From Paractinoplanes ovalisporus (GTDB taxonomy: Bacteria > Actinomycetota > Actinomycetes > Mycobacteriales > Micromonosporaceae), in NCBI RefSeq assembly GCF_016834655.1, contig NZ_JAENHP010000024.1, forward strand, positions 62,001-126,000: a DNA stretch of 64,000 nt, in the 5' to 3' direction. The translations under genes were made by a program, and so were the position numbers. Below are positions 20,533 through 29,479 of this stretch, piece by piece (within the stretch, counting starts at the first letter, position 1; each line of letters opens with the position of its first letter). The notes beneath the pieces are model-generated. The model saw only the letters and a list, made by a program, of their open reading frames with translations, searched no databases and was not told where the DNA came from.

Positions 20533-21423
20533 TCATTCTGACGGAAGGTGACGCTGCAACGCTGCAAGCAACCGAGGAGCGAGATCCTTACGGCACACCA
20601 CCAGGTCCGGCAACTTAGGGTCGGCCTCGTTGTATTTCAGCTCAGAACCGTCGATTCGGCTAGCGTGCAGGCCAGTGGCCAACGCCACAGCGACCGGCGC
20701 CGCCGAATCCCATTCGTACTGGCCACCGGCGTGCACGTAGGCGTCGGCCTCGCCACTGATGACCGCGGCGATCTTGACGCCGGCCGATCCCATCGGCACC
20801 AGCTCGGCCCCGATCTCCTCGGCCAGCGCGGTCACGAAGGCCGGGGGCCGGGTGCGGCTGGCCGCGATGCGGATCGGGCCGCCGGTCGCCGCGTTCAACG
20901 GCAGGGGCGGGTAGGCCGGGGAGTGGTCGGTGGCGACCGTGCGGTGCTGGGCCGGCATCGCGACCGCGCCCGCGGCCAGGCAGGACGGGCTCGAGCAGTC
21001 GGCCGTCCAGAGCGCGACGTGCACGGCCCAGTCGGCCCGGCCCTCCTCGGAGAACTCGCGGGTGCCGTCGAGCGGGTCGATGATCCACACGCGGGAGGCG
21101 CCGAGACGCTCCGGCCGTACGGTGGTGTGTTCGCCCTCACGCCACGCGTCGCGGGCGTGGTCGTCCTCCTCGGAGAGCACCGCGTCGGCCGGGCGCCAGC
21201 GCGCCAGCTCGGCCCGCATGAGGTGGTGGGCGGCCTTGTCACCGGCGGCCTTGAGGGCCTTGCCGTCGGCGAAACCCATCTCGTCGCGCACCTGGAGCAG
21301 CGTCTGCCCCGCGCGGTCGGCCAGCCAGCGGGCGAAGGCCGCGTCGTTCACCGGCGGAACGCCGCCGTCACTACTCTCCCGGGGGGAGTTCACGCGCGCC
21401 GACGTCTCTGTCCGCTCGCCCAT
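20533..21423 (-). CDS. cysQ: 3'(2'),5'-bisphosphate nucleotidase
   Basis: 296-aa inositol-monophosphatase-fold phosphatase that converts PAP to AMP, clearing the by-product of PAPS use. The metal-binding SEED (84-87) and DPLDGT (116-121) motifs are present. The C-terminal QYEWDSAAPVAVALATGL holds the third acidic ligand. The length and the cysDN neighbours support CysQ over a general inositol phosphatase. The ATG has GAGGAG 8 nt upstream and follows the glycosyltransferase stop by 19 bp, so it may be co-transcribed with that gene. Confidence 0.92.
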   Translation of the reverse strand: MGERTETSARVNSPRESSDGGVPPVNDAAFARWLADRAGQTLLQVRDEMGFADGKALKAAGDKAAHHLMRAELARWRPADAVLSEEDDHARDAWREGEHTTVRPERLGASRVWIIDPLDGTREFSEEGRADWAVHVALWTADCSSPSCLAAGAVAMPAQHRTVATDHSPAYPPLPLNAATGGPIRIAASRTRPPAFVTALAEEIGAELVPMGSAGVKIAAVISGEADAYVHAGGQYEWDSAAPVAVALATGLHASRIDGSELKYNEADPKLPDLVVCRKDLAPRLLAALQRHLPSE

Positions 21424-21442
21424 CTTCAGCAGCTCCTCTAAG

Positions 21443-23422
21443 TCAGTACGCCCCGGAGGAGCGAACCACTGCGGTCATGGTGCGCAACAGGATCACCAGA
21501 TCCAAACTGAGGGTCCAGTTCTCCACATAGCGCAGGTCCAGCCTGACCGCTTCCTCCCACGGTAGATCGGAACGTCCGGATACCTGCCACAGCCCGGTCA
21601 TACCCGGCTTGACCGCGAGCCGGCGTCGCACGTCGTCGGCGTACGCCGCTACCTCGGAGGGCAACGGCGGCCGCGGTCCGACCAGCGACATCTGCCCCAG
21701 CAGCACATTCAGCAGCTGCGGCAGCTCGTCCAGCGAGAAACGACGCAGGTAGTGGCCGACCCGGGTCACCCGCGGATCGTCACGGATCTTGAAGAGCACA
21801 CCGTCGTGCTCGTTGAGATGCCTCAGCTCGGCGAGCCGCGCCTCGGCATCCACATACATGCTGCGGAACTTGAAGATGCGGAACAATCGACCGTCTCGAC
21901 CGACCCGCACCTGACGAAAGAGTACCGGCCCCCGCGAAGTCATCCGCACAGCCAGTGCGACGGCAACCAGCAGCGGACCGAAGATCATCAATAGCAGCAG
22001 GGCCCCGAGCCGGTCGAACACCTCCTTGACCAGCCGCGAACCGCCATGCAGCCGGGGGTGCTCGACGTGCAGCATGGGCAGCCCGTCGAACGGCCGGATC
22101 GTGGTGCGCGCGCCCGCCACGTCGACCAGCGCGCTGGCGACCACGAGGTCGACCTCGTCGCGTTCCAGGCGCCAGGCCAGACGGCGTACGGCCGCGCCGT
22201 CGAGCTCGGGGCAGCTCAGGACCACCACCGTGTCCGCGTCGGCCTGCTCCACCGCGCCGGCGACGTCGTCGAACGTGCCGTAGACGGCCAGGCCCTGCGG
22301 CCCGCCCACCCCGACGCCGTCATGGCCGGGCGGCAGGCAGGCGCCCACCACCTCGAGCCCGTGATAGCGCTCGCGCCGCAGCTGGCGGGTCATGCCGATG
22401 ACCGCGAGCTCGTGCCCGACCAGGATCACCCGGCGCATGCTGTCGCCGCGGGAACGGGTCAGGTGCAGGCGTTTGCGCAACGCGAAGCGCAGCACCACCG
22501 ACGAGACGATCGCCGTCGGCAGGGCGGCCAGCACATAACCCCGGGCCAGATCGAGATCGAGTCCGTACGACACCACGGCGACCCCGGCGATCAGGCCGAC
22601 CCCGCCGCGGAAGACCCGCTGGTATTCGTCCGTGCCGACGAAGAGATAACGGCGTTCGTACGCCCGGGAGACCGCGAGCACGGCCAGCAACAGCGCCGGC
22701 AGCAGGGCCGACAGGATCATGTACGCGAGGTTGTAGCTGGTCACCTCGTCGCCGAAGCGCAGTCCGAACGTGACCGCGCCGGCCGCCGTGCCCGCGAGCA
22801 GGTCGCAGAGCACCAGCGAGCGCACATAGCTGCGTTCCCAGCGCTGGCGGCGCGACATCGCCGCGTGCCGGCCGCGGACCCGCACGAAGGGACGGGTGGC
22901 GGGCCGGGTCGCGGCCGAACGGTTGGGGCGGTCCGACCAGTGCCGGTCCATCGCCCGGTTGCGGGCCGGATCGGTCCGGCCCTGGGTCGTCCGCGGCGGC
23001 GCGTTGTCCGGCCGCTCGGTGGTCTTGGGCGGACCCGCGTTCGGGCGCGTCGACGTGGTCGTTCCCGCGTTCGGGCGCGTCGACGTGGTCGTTCCCGCGT
23101 TCGGGCGCGTCGGCGTGGTCGCTCCGGCGTCCGGGCGCGTCGTCGGGGTCGCTCCGGCGTCCGGGCGCATCGTCGGGGTCGTGCCCGCGCCGGCCGGAGG
23201 TGGGCTCAGCGGGACGATCGGCGCCGGGATCTTCGTGCGCCGCGGGCCCTGGTTGGCCGGCGGGTGGTTGGCCCGGCCGTAGCCCTCGGGCGGGCGCACG
23301 GAACGCGTCCCCGGCCCGTATCCCTCGGGCGGATGCGCCGGCGGCCGCACCGGTCGGATCGCCGGCAACAGCACGGTGGGTTGCGAGAGCACCGCCTCTG
23401 TCGCGGACAGGTCCCGCCGCAT
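21443..23422 (-). CDS. Polyprenyl glycosylphosphotransferase (exopolysaccharide priming)
   Basis: 659-aa membrane enzyme of the WbaP/WcaJ type that transfers a sugar phosphate to undecaprenyl phosphate to start an exopolysaccharide. A disordered N-terminal 170 residues (Pro/Thr/Arg-rich, five 10-residue repeats) precede a group of helices (about 195-320), a CoA-binding-like fold, and the transferase domain (about 460-655). The latter contains FRQVRVGRDGRLFRIFKFRS, DELPQL and SLVGPRPPLP, ending in WEEAVRLDLRYVENW. The long N-terminal tail is unusual. The neighbours are sulfur genes, with no other polysaccharide gene adjacent. Confidence 0.92.
   Translation of the reverse strand: MRRDLSATEAVLSQPTVLLPAIRPVRPPAHPPEGYGPGTRSVRPPEGYGRANHPPANQGPRRTKIPAPIVPLSPPPAGAGTTPTMRPDAGATPTTRPDAGATTPTRPNAGTTTSTRPNAGTTTSTRPNAGPPKTTERPDNAPPRTTQGRTDPARNRAMDRHWSDRPNRSAATRPATRPFVRVRGRHAAMSRRQRWERSYVRSLVLCDLLAGTAAGAVTFGLRFGDEVTSYNLAYMILSALLPALLLAVLAVSRAYERRYLFVGTDEYQRVFRGGVGLIAGVAVVSYGLDLDLARGYVLAALPTAIVSSVVLRFALRKRLHLTRSRGDSMRRVILVGHELAVIGMTRQLRRERYHGLEVVGACLPPGHDGVGVGGPQGLAVYGTFDDVAGAVEQADADTVVVLSCPELDGAAVRRLAWRLERDEVDLVVASALVDVAGARTTIRPFDGLPMLHVEHPRLHGGSRLVKEVFDRLGALLLLMIFGPLLVAVALAVRMTSRGPVLFRQVRVGRDGRLFRIFKFRSMYVDAEARLAELRHLNEHDGVLFKIRDDPRVTRVGHYLRRFSLDELPQLLNVLLGQMSLVGPRPPLPSEVAAYADDVRRRLAVKPGMTGLWQVSGRSDLPWEEAVRLDLRYVENWTLSLDLVILLRTMTAVVRSSGAY
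23038..23187. repeat. Five 30-bp in-frame repeats
   Basis: Five tandem 30-bp units inside the 5' part of the glycosylphosphotransferase gene. Copies 1 and 2 are identical, copy 3 differs slightly and copies 4-5 diverge. They encode ten-residue units of the form RPNAGTTTST or RPDAGATPTT in the disordered tail. Confidence 0.9.
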
Positions 23423-23563
23423 CCCGCACCTCCCCCATCCCGCCGGTCATTCCGCACCGAAACGGTGCATACGTGTGACCAACGGTCGGACGGTCGAGAG
23501 CGTCACGGGATCGGTAGGCGGACAAAACCGCCCAAACGATCTATTTGTTTCGACCCCGGAAGA

Positions 23564-24151
23564 TCAACCGCCGTGGTATTTGTTCTGCGCCCACTCCACG
23601 CCTTCGAGCACGACCGCCTCGACCACATCGGCCGCCCGGTCGACGAGAAACTCGAGCTCCTTGCGTTCCGCGCCGGAGAAGTCGGAGAGCACGTAGTCGG
23701 CCGCATCCTGCCGGCCGGGCGGGCGGCCGATCCCGAACCGCACCCGCGCGTACTCCTTGCTCGCCAAAGACTTCGACATGGACCGCAGCCCGTTGTGGCC
23801 ACCCTCACCACCGCCACGCTTGGCCCGGATCTGCCCGTACGGCACATCAAGCTCATCGTGCACGGCGATCACGTTCGACACAGGCACTTTGAAGAACTGA
23901 GAGAGCGAGACCACAGGCGCGCCGGAGAGGTTCATATAGGTCAGCGGCTTGATCAGCACCAGCTTCGGCCCACCGAAGCCGAGCCGGCCCTCGGCCACCT
24001 CGGCGTGCGCGCGCTTCGACCGGCCGAACTTGGCGTCCACCCGGGACGCCAGCAGGTCGGCCACCATGAAGCCCACGTTGTGCCGGTTGCCGGCGTACTC
24101 CTTGCCCGGGTTACCGAGCCCGACCACCAGCCACGGCGACTCGTCGGTCAC
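23564..24151 (-). CDS. pth: Peptidyl-tRNA hydrolase
   Basis: 195-aa esterase that recycles peptidyl-tRNA. It starts [20 protein letters not shown]. The catalytic His (about residue 24, in NRHNVGF), the Asp in [10 protein letters not shown] and [14 protein letters not shown] all match bacterial Pth. GTG 24151 follows GGAGGGG by 7 nt. It is downstream of rplY, a common actinobacterial order, with a strong hairpin between them. Confidence 0.96.
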   Translation of the reverse strand: MTDESPWLVVGLGNPGKEYAGNRHNVGFMVADLLASRVDAKFGRSKRAHAEVAEGRLGFGGPKLVLIKPLTYMNLSGAPVVSLSQFFKVPVSNVIAVHDELDVPYGQIRAKRGGGEGGHNGLRSMSKSLASKEYARVRFGIGRPPGRQDAADYVLSDFSGAERKELEFLVDRAADVVEAVVLEGVEWAQNKYHGG

Positions 24152-24221
24152 TGACGTTCCCCTCCAGACCCATCCAACCGCCCCGCCCGCCGCCCAAAAC
24201 CGGACTGAAGGCCAACGCAAT

Positions 24222-24254
24222 CCGGGGAAAGTGCCGCGATGGCACTTTCCCCGG
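24222..24254 (-). terminator. Hairpin between rplY and pth
   Basis: A perfect 14-bp stem (CCGGGGAAAGTGCC with its complement) closes a 5-nt loop. It lies 29 bp after the rplY stop and about 70 bp before pth. There is no T-run, as is normal in high-GC genomes. It probably terminates or attenuates the rplY transcript ahead of pth. Confidence 0.75.
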
Positions 24255-24283
24255 TCACTGCTCGTACGCCGACTAGGCGAGGA

Positions 24284-24919
24284 TCACTCCTCGGTGGAAG
24301 CAGCCTCTTCGCCGCCCTCGGCGGCGGTCTCTTCGCCACCCTCGGCGGTCTCGCCCTCGAGCTGCTCGGCGGTCTGCGCCTGCGAGACGATCGCGAGCAC
24401 GAAGTCGGGCTCGACGGCCAGGTCGACACCCTTCGGCAGGGTGACGTCAGCCGCGGTGACCTGAGCGCCCGCCTCGAGGCCCTCGATGGACACCTCGAAG
24501 CCGGAGGGCAGGTGCATGGCCTCGGCGACCACGGCCAGGGTGGTCGACTCGTTGACGACCAGGGTGTTGCGGGCAGCCTCGCCGGTCAGCGTCACGGGGA
24601 CGTCGACCTGGACCTTCTCGCCACGCTTCACGATGATCAGGTCGACGTGCTCGTAGGTGTCCTTGATCGGGTCACGCTGGATGGCCTTGGGCAGGGCCAG
24701 CGTGGTGCCCGACGCACCGTTGATGTCGATGGTGAAAACGGTGTTGAGTCCACCGTGCCGGATCGCGGCCGCGAACTCACGGGCCGGCAGCGCGATGTGC
24801 TGCGGCTTCTCGCCGTGGCCGTAAAGCACGGCGGGCACGAGACCGGCCCGGCGCGTGCGGCGGGCACCACCCTTGCCGAACTCGGTGCGGGGCTCGGCGC
24901 TGATCTTTACCTCGGACAC
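24284..24919 (-). CDS. rplY: Ribosomal protein L25 (CTC form)
   Basis: 211-aa general-stress form of L25, binding 5S rRNA. An L25 domain (VSEVKISAEPRTEFGKGGAR at the start, GLVPAVLYGHG) is followed by the TL5/CTC beta domain (about 95-185) and an acidic Glu/Ala-rich tail (EGGEETAAEGGEEAASTEE). GTG 24919 has AGGAG 8 nt upstream; frames extending further upstream lack a plausible start. It lies 373 bp downstream of prs on the same strand. Confidence 0.95.
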   Translation of the reverse strand: MSEVKISAEPRTEFGKGGARRTRRAGLVPAVLYGHGEKPQHIALPAREFAAAIRHGGLNTVFTIDINGASGTTLALPKAIQRDPIKDTYEHVDLIIVKRGEKVQVDVPVTLTGEAARNTLVVNESTTLAVVAEAMHLPSGFEVSIEGLEAGAQVTAADVTLPKGVDLAVEPDFVLAIVSQAQTAEQLEGETAEGGEETAAEGGEEAASTEE

Positions 24920-25292
24920 GGGGAAACTCCTGAAACTCTTCGATCGGGCTGCGACTAAGTCGGCGTGCGTACGGTCCGGCAGTGTGTGGAAATCGGCCGC
25001 CGTCGGTGCTGGAGGCCGTCGTCGGCGCTGCCGGGCAAGGGGGCGCGCTGGGCACAGGCCCGGAGCACCGCGTCGATCACGGTGCCCCCGAGCGGCTGCG
25101 AACCTCAGCAGACCGCGGGGCACCCTCGCCGTGGCAACCGCACTAGCTTACCTGCTGCACGCGCGCACGACTCAGCGGGTCCGCCTTGCTCCGGCAGTGC
25201 GCGAAAAACTTCACTCTCTCGATGCAACTTGCATCGAGGATCTCCGGATCAAGGCGCCCCAAACCCGACATCAGCGCAGTTTTTGCTGCCCG
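24920..25292. other. Intergenic region between prs and rplY with palindrome
   Basis: 373 bp without a convincing gene. It contains the near-perfect palindrome CTCGATGCAA-C-TTGCATCGAG at 25218-25238, followed on the minus strand by a short T-run 13-17 nt later, so it may end the prs transcript or be an operator. Nearer rplY, TAAGCT on the minus strand (around 25149) could be the -10 box of an rplY promoter. I see no riboswitch. Confidence 0.5.
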
Positions 25293-26273
25293 TCAGCTCA
25301 GACCGCCGAACAGGGTGGTGACCGATCCGTCGTCGAAGACCTCGCGGATCGCCCGGGCCAGCAGCGGCGCGATCGACAACACGGTGATCTTGTCGAGCCG
25401 CTTCTCGGCCGGCAACGGCAGGGTGTTGGTCACCACGAGCTCGCTGATCCGGCTGTTCTTGAGCCGCTCGGTCGCGGGGTCGGAGAGCAGGGCGTGGGTC
25501 GAGGCGACGATCACGTCGGCCGCTCCCTCGTCCCACAGGATGTCGGCCGCCTTGGTGATCGTGCCGCCGGTGTCGATCATGTCGTCGACGATCAGGCAGA
25601 CCCGGCCCTCGACCTCGCCGACCACGCGGTTGGCCACGACCTGGTTGGGCTTGAGCGGGTCACGGGTCTTGTGGATGAACGCCAGCGGGCAGCCGCCCAG
25701 CCGGTCGGTCCAGCGCTCGGCCACGCGCACCCGGCCCGAGTCGGGCGCCACCACGGTCATCGGCCGGCCGGCGTACTTCTTCTGCACGTGCTCGGCCAGG
25801 ATGTCCATCGCGAACAGGTGGTCGACCGGGCCGTCGAAGAAGCCCTGGATCTGCGCGGTGTGCAGGTCGACGGTGAGGATGCGGTTGGCGCCCGCGGTCT
25901 TGAGCAGGTCGGCGACCAGGCGGGCCGAGATCGGCTCGCGGCCGCGGTGCTTCTTGTCCTGCCGCGAATACGGGTAGAACGGCAGGACGACGGTGATCCG
26001 CTTGGCCGAGCCCCGCTTCAGGGCGTCGATCATGATCAGGGTCTCCATGACCCAGCGGTTCACGCCCTCGGTCATCGACTGCACGACGAACGCGTCCGAG
26101 CCGCGTACGGAGTCCTTGAAGCGGACGAAGATCTCACCGTTGGCGAACTCGTACGAGTCGGCCGGGGTCGGGGCCACGCCGAGCACCTGGCCGATCTCTT
26201 CCGCCAGCTCCGGGAAACCCCGACCGGAGAAAAGCATCAGAGACTTACGGTTCTCCGCGACGATGCTGCCCAT
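25293..26273 (-). CDS. prs: Ribose-phosphate pyrophosphokinase
   Basis: 326-aa PRPP synthase making 5-phosphoribosyl 1-pyrophosphate for nucleotides, histidine, tryptophan and NAD. The family features are intact: FANGEIFVRFKDSVRG, the catalytic flexible loop PFYPYSRQDKKHRGREPIS, and the PRPP-binding VDDMIDTGGT. The ATG has GGGAG upstream. It lies between glmU and rplY as in most actinobacteria, 238 bp from glmU. Confidence 0.97.
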   Translation of the reverse strand: MGSIVAENRKSLMLFSGRGFPELAEEIGQVLGVAPTPADSYEFANGEIFVRFKDSVRGSDAFVVQSMTEGVNRWVMETLIMIDALKRGSAKRITVVLPFYPYSRQDKKHRGREPISARLVADLLKTAGANRILTVDLHTAQIQGFFDGPVDHLFAMDILAEHVQKKYAGRPMTVVAPDSGRVRVAERWTDRLGGCPLAFIHKTRDPLKPNQVVANRVVGEVEGRVCLIVDDMIDTGGTITKAADILWDEGAADVIVASTHALLSDPATERLKNSRISELVVTNTLPLPAEKRLDKITVLSIAPLLARAIREVFDDGSVTTLFGGLS

Positions 26274-26441
26274 CGGCTCGCTACTCCCGTTGGATCGAGG
26301 GGGTGGGGATGTAATCGGAGTGAAGTATCCCCCTAGGCCACCGCGGCGCCACTTTCCGAGGCCACCGCGTGGGATGCCTCACCCCCGCCGGAACATTCCA
26401 GCTCAGGCGCGGTCACCTCACCGGTCACCGGCTCCGGCCCG

Positions 26442-26465
26442 CCACTGTCGGATACCCGGCAGTGG
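26442..26465 (-). terminator. Hairpin after glmU
   Basis: CCACTGTCGG and CCCGGCAGTGG form a 10-bp stem with one G-T pair and a 4-nt loop, 47 bp downstream of the glmU stop. It lacks a T-run and may end the glmU transcript before the prs promoter. The rest of the 238-bp gap shows no gene. Confidence 0.5.
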
Positions 26466-26511
26466 CCTTGTGTCCATCTCCAGCTAACCCCACCCCGCCC
26501 GGATCCGCGCG

Positions 26512-27972
26512 TTACTCGGCGGTGCTGACCTCGCCGCCGGTGTCTTTCTCGGCGATCGCCTTCTCGGCCGCCGCAGCCGAGACCGTGCCGGCCCGCTTGC
26601 GCGCGACCCAGCCCTCGACGTTGCGCTGCGGCGCCCGGGTCACGCCCAGGCTGCCCGCCGGCACACCCTTCTGGATGGCGCTGCCGGCCGCAACATAGGC
26701 CCCCGGCTCGATCTCGACCGGCGCGATGAGCACGGTGTCGGAACCCACGAACGCGGCCTCGCCGACCTTGGTGTGGTGCTTGTTGACGCCGTCGTAGTTG
26801 GCGAAGATCGTGCCCGCGCCGATGTTCGACTTCGCACCGATGGTGGCGTCACCCACGTACGACAGGTGGGGGACCTTGGCGCCGTCGCCCAGCTCGGCGT
26901 TCTTGGTCTCGACGAAGCCGCCGACCTTGGCCTTGCGACCCAGGCGGGTGCCCGGGCGCAGGAACGAGAACGGCCCGACGGTCGCCTCGGCCCCGATCTC
27001 GGCGCCGATCGAGTGGGTGCGCAGCACCACCGCGCCCGCGCCGACCGTGGTGTCGATCAGCGTCGAGTCGGGCCCGACGATCGCACCCGCGGCCACCGTG
27101 GTCGAGCCCAGCAGCTGCGAGTTCTGGTCGATCTCGGCGTCCGGTTCGAGCGTCACGGTGACGTCGATCCAGGTGGTCGCCGGGTCGAGGATCGACACTC
27201 CCGAGCGCATCCAGGCCTCGTTCACCCGGTCGCGCAGCAGCGCCCGCAGGCCCGCCAGCTCGGCCCGGTCGTTACAGCCCAGCGTCTCGTCGGCGTCGGG
27301 GGCCACGAACACCCCGACCGGGTGACCGACCGAGGCCATGATCCCGAAGACGTCGGTCAGGTATTCCTCACCCTGATCGTTGTCGGTCGACAGCTTCAAC
27401 AGCGCCTCGCGCAGCGACGCCAGGTCGAAGGCGTAGATGCCGGCGTTGATCTCGCGGATCGCCCGCACCTCGGCCGAGGCGTCGCGCTCCTCGACGATCT
27501 TCTCGAGGTTGCCGGCGCCGTCGCGCACGATGCGGCCCAGGCCGACGGGGTTGTCGACCTCGGCCGCCAGCACGGTCGCGCCCCGGGCGCCGGACTCGTG
27601 GGCCTCGATCAGGCTCGCCACGGTCTCGGCCCGCAGCAACGGCACGTCGCCGTTGAGCACCACCACGGTGCCGGCGGCGTCGGAGACCGACTCGAGAGCG
27701 ATCCGCACGGCGTGACCGGTGCCGTTCTGCTGCGCCTGCAGAACCGGAGTGGCGGCCGGCGCGACCTCGGTCAGGTGGGCCTCGACCTGGTCGGCCTTGT
27801 GCCCCACGACCACAATCGTCTGCTCGGCACCGGCCGAGGACGAGGCGGTGAGCACGTGCCCGAGCAGCGTGCGGCCGAGCATCGAGTGCAGCACCTTGGG
27901 CGTGGCGGACTTCATCCGCTTGCCCTCACCGGCGGCAAGGACGACAACGGTACGACGAGGGGTCTGACTCAC
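26512..27972 (-). CDS. glmU: Bifunctional GlmU: N-acetylglucosamine-1-phosphate uridyltransferase / acetyltransferase
   Basis: 486-aa bifunctional enzyme making UDP-GlcNAc for peptidoglycan and other glycans. The N-terminal pyrophosphorylase has LAAGEGKRMKS and VLNGDVPLL. The C-terminal left-handed beta-helix acetyltransferase is recognised by its hexapeptide repeats and FANYDGVNKHHTKVGEAAFV. The GTG start is directly before SQTPRRTVVVLAAGEG. A tRNA-Gln lies just upstream on the same strand. The C-terminal tail is polar and probably unstructured. Confidence 0.97.
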   Translation of the reverse strand: MSQTPRRTVVVLAAGEGKRMKSATPKVLHSMLGRTLLGHVLTASSSAGAEQTIVVVGHKADQVEAHLTEVAPAATPVLQAQQNGTGHAVRIALESVSDAAGTVVVLNGDVPLLRAETVASLIEAHESGARGATVLAAEVDNPVGLGRIVRDGAGNLEKIVEERDASAEVRAIREINAGIYAFDLASLREALLKLSTDNDQGEEYLTDVFGIMASVGHPVGVFVAPDADETLGCNDRAELAGLRALLRDRVNEAWMRSGVSILDPATTWIDVTVTLEPDAEIDQNSQLLGSTTVAAGAIVGPDSTLIDTTVGAGAVVLRTHSIGAEIGAEATVGPFSFLRPGTRLGRKAKVGGFVETKNAELGDGAKVPHLSYVGDATIGAKSNIGAGTIFANYDGVNKHHTKVGEAAFVGSDTVLIAPVEIEPGAYVAAGSAIQKGVPAGSLGVTRAPQRNVEGWVARKRAGTVSAAAAEKAIAEKDTGGEVSTAE

Positions 27973-28037
27973 GCGGTACTCCAGTGTTCGCAGTAGTCAC
28001 TCAGACGGGCGGCGACGACTCAACCGCAGACAGACTG

Positions 28038-28108
28038 CTCCCGGAAGAGGATTCGAACCCCTATAAACGGCACCAAAAGCCGCGGTCCTACCATTAGACG
28101 ATCCGGGA
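28038..28108 (-). tRNA. tRNA-Gln (anticodon TTG)
   Basis: Reading the minus strand, a 7-bp acceptor stem (TCCCGGA with TCCGGGA), a short D arm (GTCTAATGGTAGGAC), an anticodon arm with loop TTTTGGT (anticodon TTG) and a T arm with GTTCGAAT all fold correctly. The discriminator is G and CCA is not encoded. It lies upstream of glmU. Confidence 0.97.
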
Positions 28109-28245
28109 CCATCACGGACATCTCCCCCACGGGGCCATGTCCACCGGTCACATCTTAGCGGCACCCGGTCAATCCCTTTCGCCACCGCCGAGCCCCGCGC
28201 GACACCGTGGAGTCAGAGTGCGGCGCGGGGCAGTCGGCATGCCGC

Positions 28246-28434
28246 TCAGGCGGCGTTGGGCAGCGGCACAGCCCGTTGCCGCGCCGCCTCGCGCTCGTAA
28301 CCCGCTACCGCTTTCTCGTCACCTCGGCGGCGGGCCATCGCAGCCAGCTTGTCGTAGATCTGCGCGGTTTCTTCCTGCGACTGGCGCGCATGTTCGTGCA
28401 ACTGAGCGCGCACCTCATCAAGCGTCATCGACAT
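28246..28434 (-). CDS. Small helical protein, unknown
   Basis: 62-aa charged helical protein (LDEVRAQLHEHARQSQEETA, then IYDKLAAMARRRG) without cysteine or membrane segment. It overlaps the end of the preceding small gene by 17 bp, implying translational coupling of the pair. No family recognised. The pattern of two tiny overlapping genes behind a divergent TetR could suggest a regulatory or toxin-antitoxin-like pair, but no motif supports that. Confidence 0.6.
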   Translation of the reverse strand: MSMTLDEVRAQLHEHARQSQEETAQIYDKLAAMARRRGDEKAVAGYEREAARQRAVPLPNAA

Positions 28435-28603
28435 CCCCTAGTCGCTCGTCAAGTCGGCCAAGCATACGACTGGTCGCAACCAACCTCTCGAGATAGAACC
28501 GCTCGTTCGCTCGATAGTTGTCGATCAGCGACCAGTCGCTCTCCATCTGGCTGAAGAGCTCGATCCGGTTGAACTGAAACTCCTCACGCTCGCTCGGCGT
28601 CAC
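28418..28603 (-). CDS. Small acidic protein, unknown
   Basis: 61-aa acidic, helix-rich protein (VTPSEREEFQFNRIELFSQM, DWSLIDNYRANERFYLERLV). GTG 28603 has GGGGAAG upstream. Natural amino acid use and the coupled downstream gene argue it is real. It diverges from the TetR gene at 28778, and a near-palindrome lies in the gap. No family recognised. Confidence 0.6.
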   Translation of the reverse strand: MTPSEREEFQFNRIELFSQMESDWSLIDNYRANERFYLERLVATSRMLGRLDERLGDVDDA

Positions 28604-28635
28604 GCTGCTTCCCCGTTGCGTCTTGCATCATCACC

Positions 28636-28647
28636 ATGTACCTACAT
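28636..28647. promoter_or_regulatory. Candidate operator ATGTACCTACAT
   Basis: An ATGTA-CC-TACAT inverted repeat in a locally AT-richer stretch between the two small genes and the tetR gene. Its position suits control of the divergent pair. Only the dyad itself is evidence. Confidence 0.35.
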
Positions 28648-28777
28648 AAGCACGTCCCGACGCAGAGTTGTAAGCCTGAAAATATGCCAACCATGGATGC
28701 GGGGATCCGTACTAAGCCGAAGGTGCGACCACAGTTGCGGGACGATGGGATCAGGACAGAACTGGCAGGATGGCTGG

Positions 28778-29449
28778 GTGACGGATCCAGACGACGCCAC
28801 GGGCAGACCACGCCGCACGCGGCCCGCGACAACTCCCCGGGTCCGCATGTCGGCCGCGCAGCGCCGCGAACAACTGATCGCAATCGGCCGCCAGCTCTTC
28901 GCCGAGCGGGGCTACGACGCGACCAGTGTGGAAGAGGTCGCGGCCCGGGCCAAGGTGTCGAAACCGGTCGTCTACGAGCACTTCGGCGGCAAGGAAGGCC
29001 TCTACGCGGTGGTCGTCGACCGCGAAGTCCGCGCACTGCTCGACCGCATCGCGGCCGCGCTGACCGCGGGTCACCCGCGCGAACTGCTCGAACAGGCGGC
29101 GCTGGCTCTGCTCGACTACATCGAGGAGGAGCCGCACGGCTTCCGGGTGCTGGCCCGCGAGTCGCCGGTGCTGGCCCCGGCCGGCACCTTCTCCAGCGTC
29201 ATGAACGACGTGGCGCACCAGGTGGAACACATCCTGGGCGCCGAGTTCAAGACGCGCGGCCTCGACCCCAAGCTGGCCGAGCTGTATTCGCAGGCGCTCG
29301 TGGGCATGGTGGCCCTGGTCGGCCAGTGGTGGCGCGAGGCGAAGAAGCCGAAGAAGGAGACCGTCGCCGCCCACCTGGTCAACCTGGCGTGGAACGGCCT
29401 GTCCCACCTCGAGGCGAAGCCCACCCTGCTCACCCGCAAGACCCGCTGA
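28778..29449 (+). CDS. TetR-family transcriptional regulator
   Basis: 223-aa repressor. After a basic Pro-rich tail the HTH reads AAQRREQLIAIGRQLFAERG, then VEEVAARAKVSKPVVYEHFG. The C-terminal domain is helical with a long WWREAKKPKKE segment. GTG 28778 is the start closest to the domain with a ribosome-site-like GGCAGG upstream; in-frame starts further upstream would add poorly coding sequence. It diverges from two tiny unknown genes and converges with the DUF4383-like pair. Ligand unknown. Confidence 0.88.
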   Translation: MTDPDDATGRPRRTRPATTPRVRMSAAQRREQLIAIGRQLFAERGYDATSVEEVAARAKVSKPVVYEHFGGKEGLYAVVVDREVRALLDRIAAALTAGHPRELLEQAALALLDYIEEEPHGFRVLARESPVLAPAGTFSSVMNDVAHQVEHILGAEFKTRGLDPKLAELYSQALVGMVALVGQWWREAKKPKKETVAAHLVNLAWNGLSHLEAKPTLLTRKTR

Positions 29450-29479
29450 GGAAAGCGCCGGCGGCGCCGTCGAGCGGCG

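Noticed and set aside
23038-23187. Regular 30-bp units as a CRISPR array
   Set aside because: The units are contiguous, without unique spacers, and lie in frame in a real gene.
22046-24154. 702-codon frame opposite the glycosylphosphotransferase and pth
   Set aside because: Low-complexity Arg/Gly/His shadow; it crosses the boundary of two well-supported genes on the other strand.
27997-28185. 62-codon frame across the tRNA-Gln
   Set aside because: It translates the tRNA itself (SSNGRTAAFGAVYRGSNP is the usual false product of tRNA-Gln).
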